Assembly (NCBI GenBank): GCA_030605265.1
Contig: JAUWIR010000228.1
Span: 1 to 7,135 of the forward strand
Direction of reading: 5' to 3'
DNA length: 7,135 nucleotides
Source of the DNA: Pseudomonadota bacterium
Lineage (GTDB): Bacteria; SZUA-182; DTGQ01
The notes under the pieces are model-generated. The model was given only the letters and a program-made list of their open reading frames with translations. It was not told where the DNA came from and did not search any database. The position numbers and the translations under genes are program-made. Positions 6,533-7,135 of the stretch are shown piece by piece (position 1 is the first letter of the stretch; each line of letters begins with the position of its first letter).

Positions 6533-6640
6533 GTAACCGTTCATGGATTCAAAGGTTCAGAAAAAAAGCAGGGCCACTTTTGGCCCTGCTTTTTGAGTAT
6601 AACCTTTGAACCCTGAACTTTTGAACCCCGAACCGGTTAC
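6533..6640. repeat. 108-bp imperfect palindrome surrounding the terminator
   Basis: The outer ends are GTAACCG (6533-6539) and CGGTTAC (6634-6640). An inner pair TTCAAAGGTT (6548-6557) and AACCTTTGAA (6601-6610) is perfectly inverted, and the arms between them also align in part. The right arm holds two near-identical copies of TTTGAACCCTGAAC (6605-6618 and 6620-6633, one difference). The terminator hairpin sits in the centre. I see no direct repeat of flanking DNA, so it is not clearly transposed. It may be a REP-like intergenic repeat of this genome. Confidence 0.55.
6563..6594. terminator. Strong intrinsic terminator after the tandem genes
   Basis: The left arm AAAAAGCAGGGCCA (6563-6576) pairs perfectly with TGGCCCTGCTTTTT (6581-6594) around the loop CTTT, giving 14 base pairs. 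The GC-rich core is followed by five T on the plus strand, with the matching A run on the other side. It can therefore work in both directions. It lies 34 bases beyond the stop of paralogue B and separates that gene from the TIR gene. Confidence 0.92.
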
Positions 6641-6837
6641 CTAAGTATATCTTTTCTTTAACTATATCCGGCACCCCCCTTAGCCATATGTTCTCGAGCC
6701 CTCAAGGCAGACAACAAAATTGCTGAAAGGAGAGGTTTTTCTTAATTTTTTCCGATCATACCTTTTGGAGCAATTATTCTAGTAGGTAAGTAAAATAGAA
6801 GAAAAGAAATTATGAAGAGGGAGGAAGTGCATTTGGT

Positions 6838-7135
6838 ATGGCGGTTTTTGTCCCCTATTATAAATATGATATCTTCATAAGCTATGCCTGGGTTGATAAC
6901 CAGCCGTCTCCCGGGGCGGAGGAAGGCTGGGTGTCGACTTTGGTGAAGGGATTAGAGGTCCTTCTGGCCCAGAAGCTGGGCAGAAGAGATTCTTTTTCCC
7001 TTTGGATGGATTATCGGCTGTCTCCCCATAAACCATTAACGCCTGAAATTTTGGAGGCTGTTGAGCATGCGGCTGTCCTGATAGTTATCCTGTCACCGGG
7101 ATATCTTACTTCTCCGTGGTGTCAGAGAGAACGAA
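6838..7135 (+). CDS. TIR-domain protein, N-terminal part (runs off the right edge)
   Basis: The first 99 residues are visible. GGGAGGAAG (6819-6827) lies 10 bases before the ATG at 6838, which is the first in-frame start after a TAG at 6796. Residues 10-17 (YDIFISYA) are TIR box 1. Helix A follows (about 30-47), then SLWMDYRL (54-61) as the second strand and BB-loop region. Residues 80-98 (VLIVILSPGYLTSPWCQRE) form the later strand and the SxWCxxE motif. In enzymatic bacterial TIR domains the Glu at this position (E98 here) is the NAD-hydrolysing residue. An N-terminal TIR is usually followed by a sensor or repeat domain, but that part is outside the window. Roles known for such proteins include NAD-depleting antiphage defence and signalling; which applies here cannot be told. 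No membrane segment or signal peptide is visible, so it is probably cytoplasmic. Confidence 0.9.
   Translation, partial: MAVFVPYYKYDIFISYAWVDNQPSPGAEEGWVSTLVKGLEVLLAQKLGRRDSFSLWMDYRLSPHKPLTPEILEAVEHAAVLIVILSPGYLTSPWCQRER

Noticed and set aside
6641..6837. Promoter or leader gene before the TIR gene
   Set aside because: Several AT-rich hexamers and an AAAGGAGAGG (6725-6734) occur, but no pair has convincing -35/-10 spacing and no start codon follows that site at a useful distance.
1..7135. CRISPR array, tRNA or rRNA gene
   Set aside because: I saw no regularly spaced direct repeats, no cloverleaf with a TTCGA-type arm, and no rRNA signature on either strand.

Overview
The window looks like chromosomal DNA of an AT-rich Gram-negative-type bacterium that uses Shine-Dalgarno initiation. 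The long secreted protein is built from carboxypeptidase-regulatory-like modules ending in Y-x-x-x-YY motifs, followed by two LxxGxN C-terminal units. In my experience this architecture is common in Desulfobacterota, Planctomycetota and similar environmental lineages. The phylum is not decided by anything in the sequence.

Layout, left to right. Positions 1-266 hold no gene that I can support. Positions 267-4397 (minus strand) encode a 1376-residue exported, multi-modular beta-sandwich protein, probably attached to or released from the cell surface. Positions 4398-5245 are a large divergent regulatory region. In order it contains the long leader of the minus-strand gene, a full-consensus sigma-70-type promoter for that gene (TTGACA-17-TATAAT), a 138-bp MITE-like element with 23-bp imperfect terminal inverted repeats and an 8-bp target-site duplication, a plus-strand promoter, and a foldable 5' leader ending in an 11-base perfect anti-16S sequence that has no well-placed start codon. 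Positions 5246-5809 and 5908-6528 are two tandem paralogous genes for small exported proteins rich in Trp, Pro and Tyr, a family I do not recognise. A strong terminator inside a 108-bp imperfect palindrome (6533-6640) closes that pair. From 6838 a gene with an N-terminal TIR domain runs off the right edge.

The big protein and the small pair are transcribed divergently from one control region, and all three carry export signals. A shared envelope or extracellular role is therefore plausible, but it is inference. The TIR gene lies beyond the terminator, has its own ribosome binding site, and is probably an independent unit, possibly a defence effector. The best candidates for something undescribed are the tandem Trp/Pro-rich family with its structured leader, and the small mobile element between the two divergent promoters.
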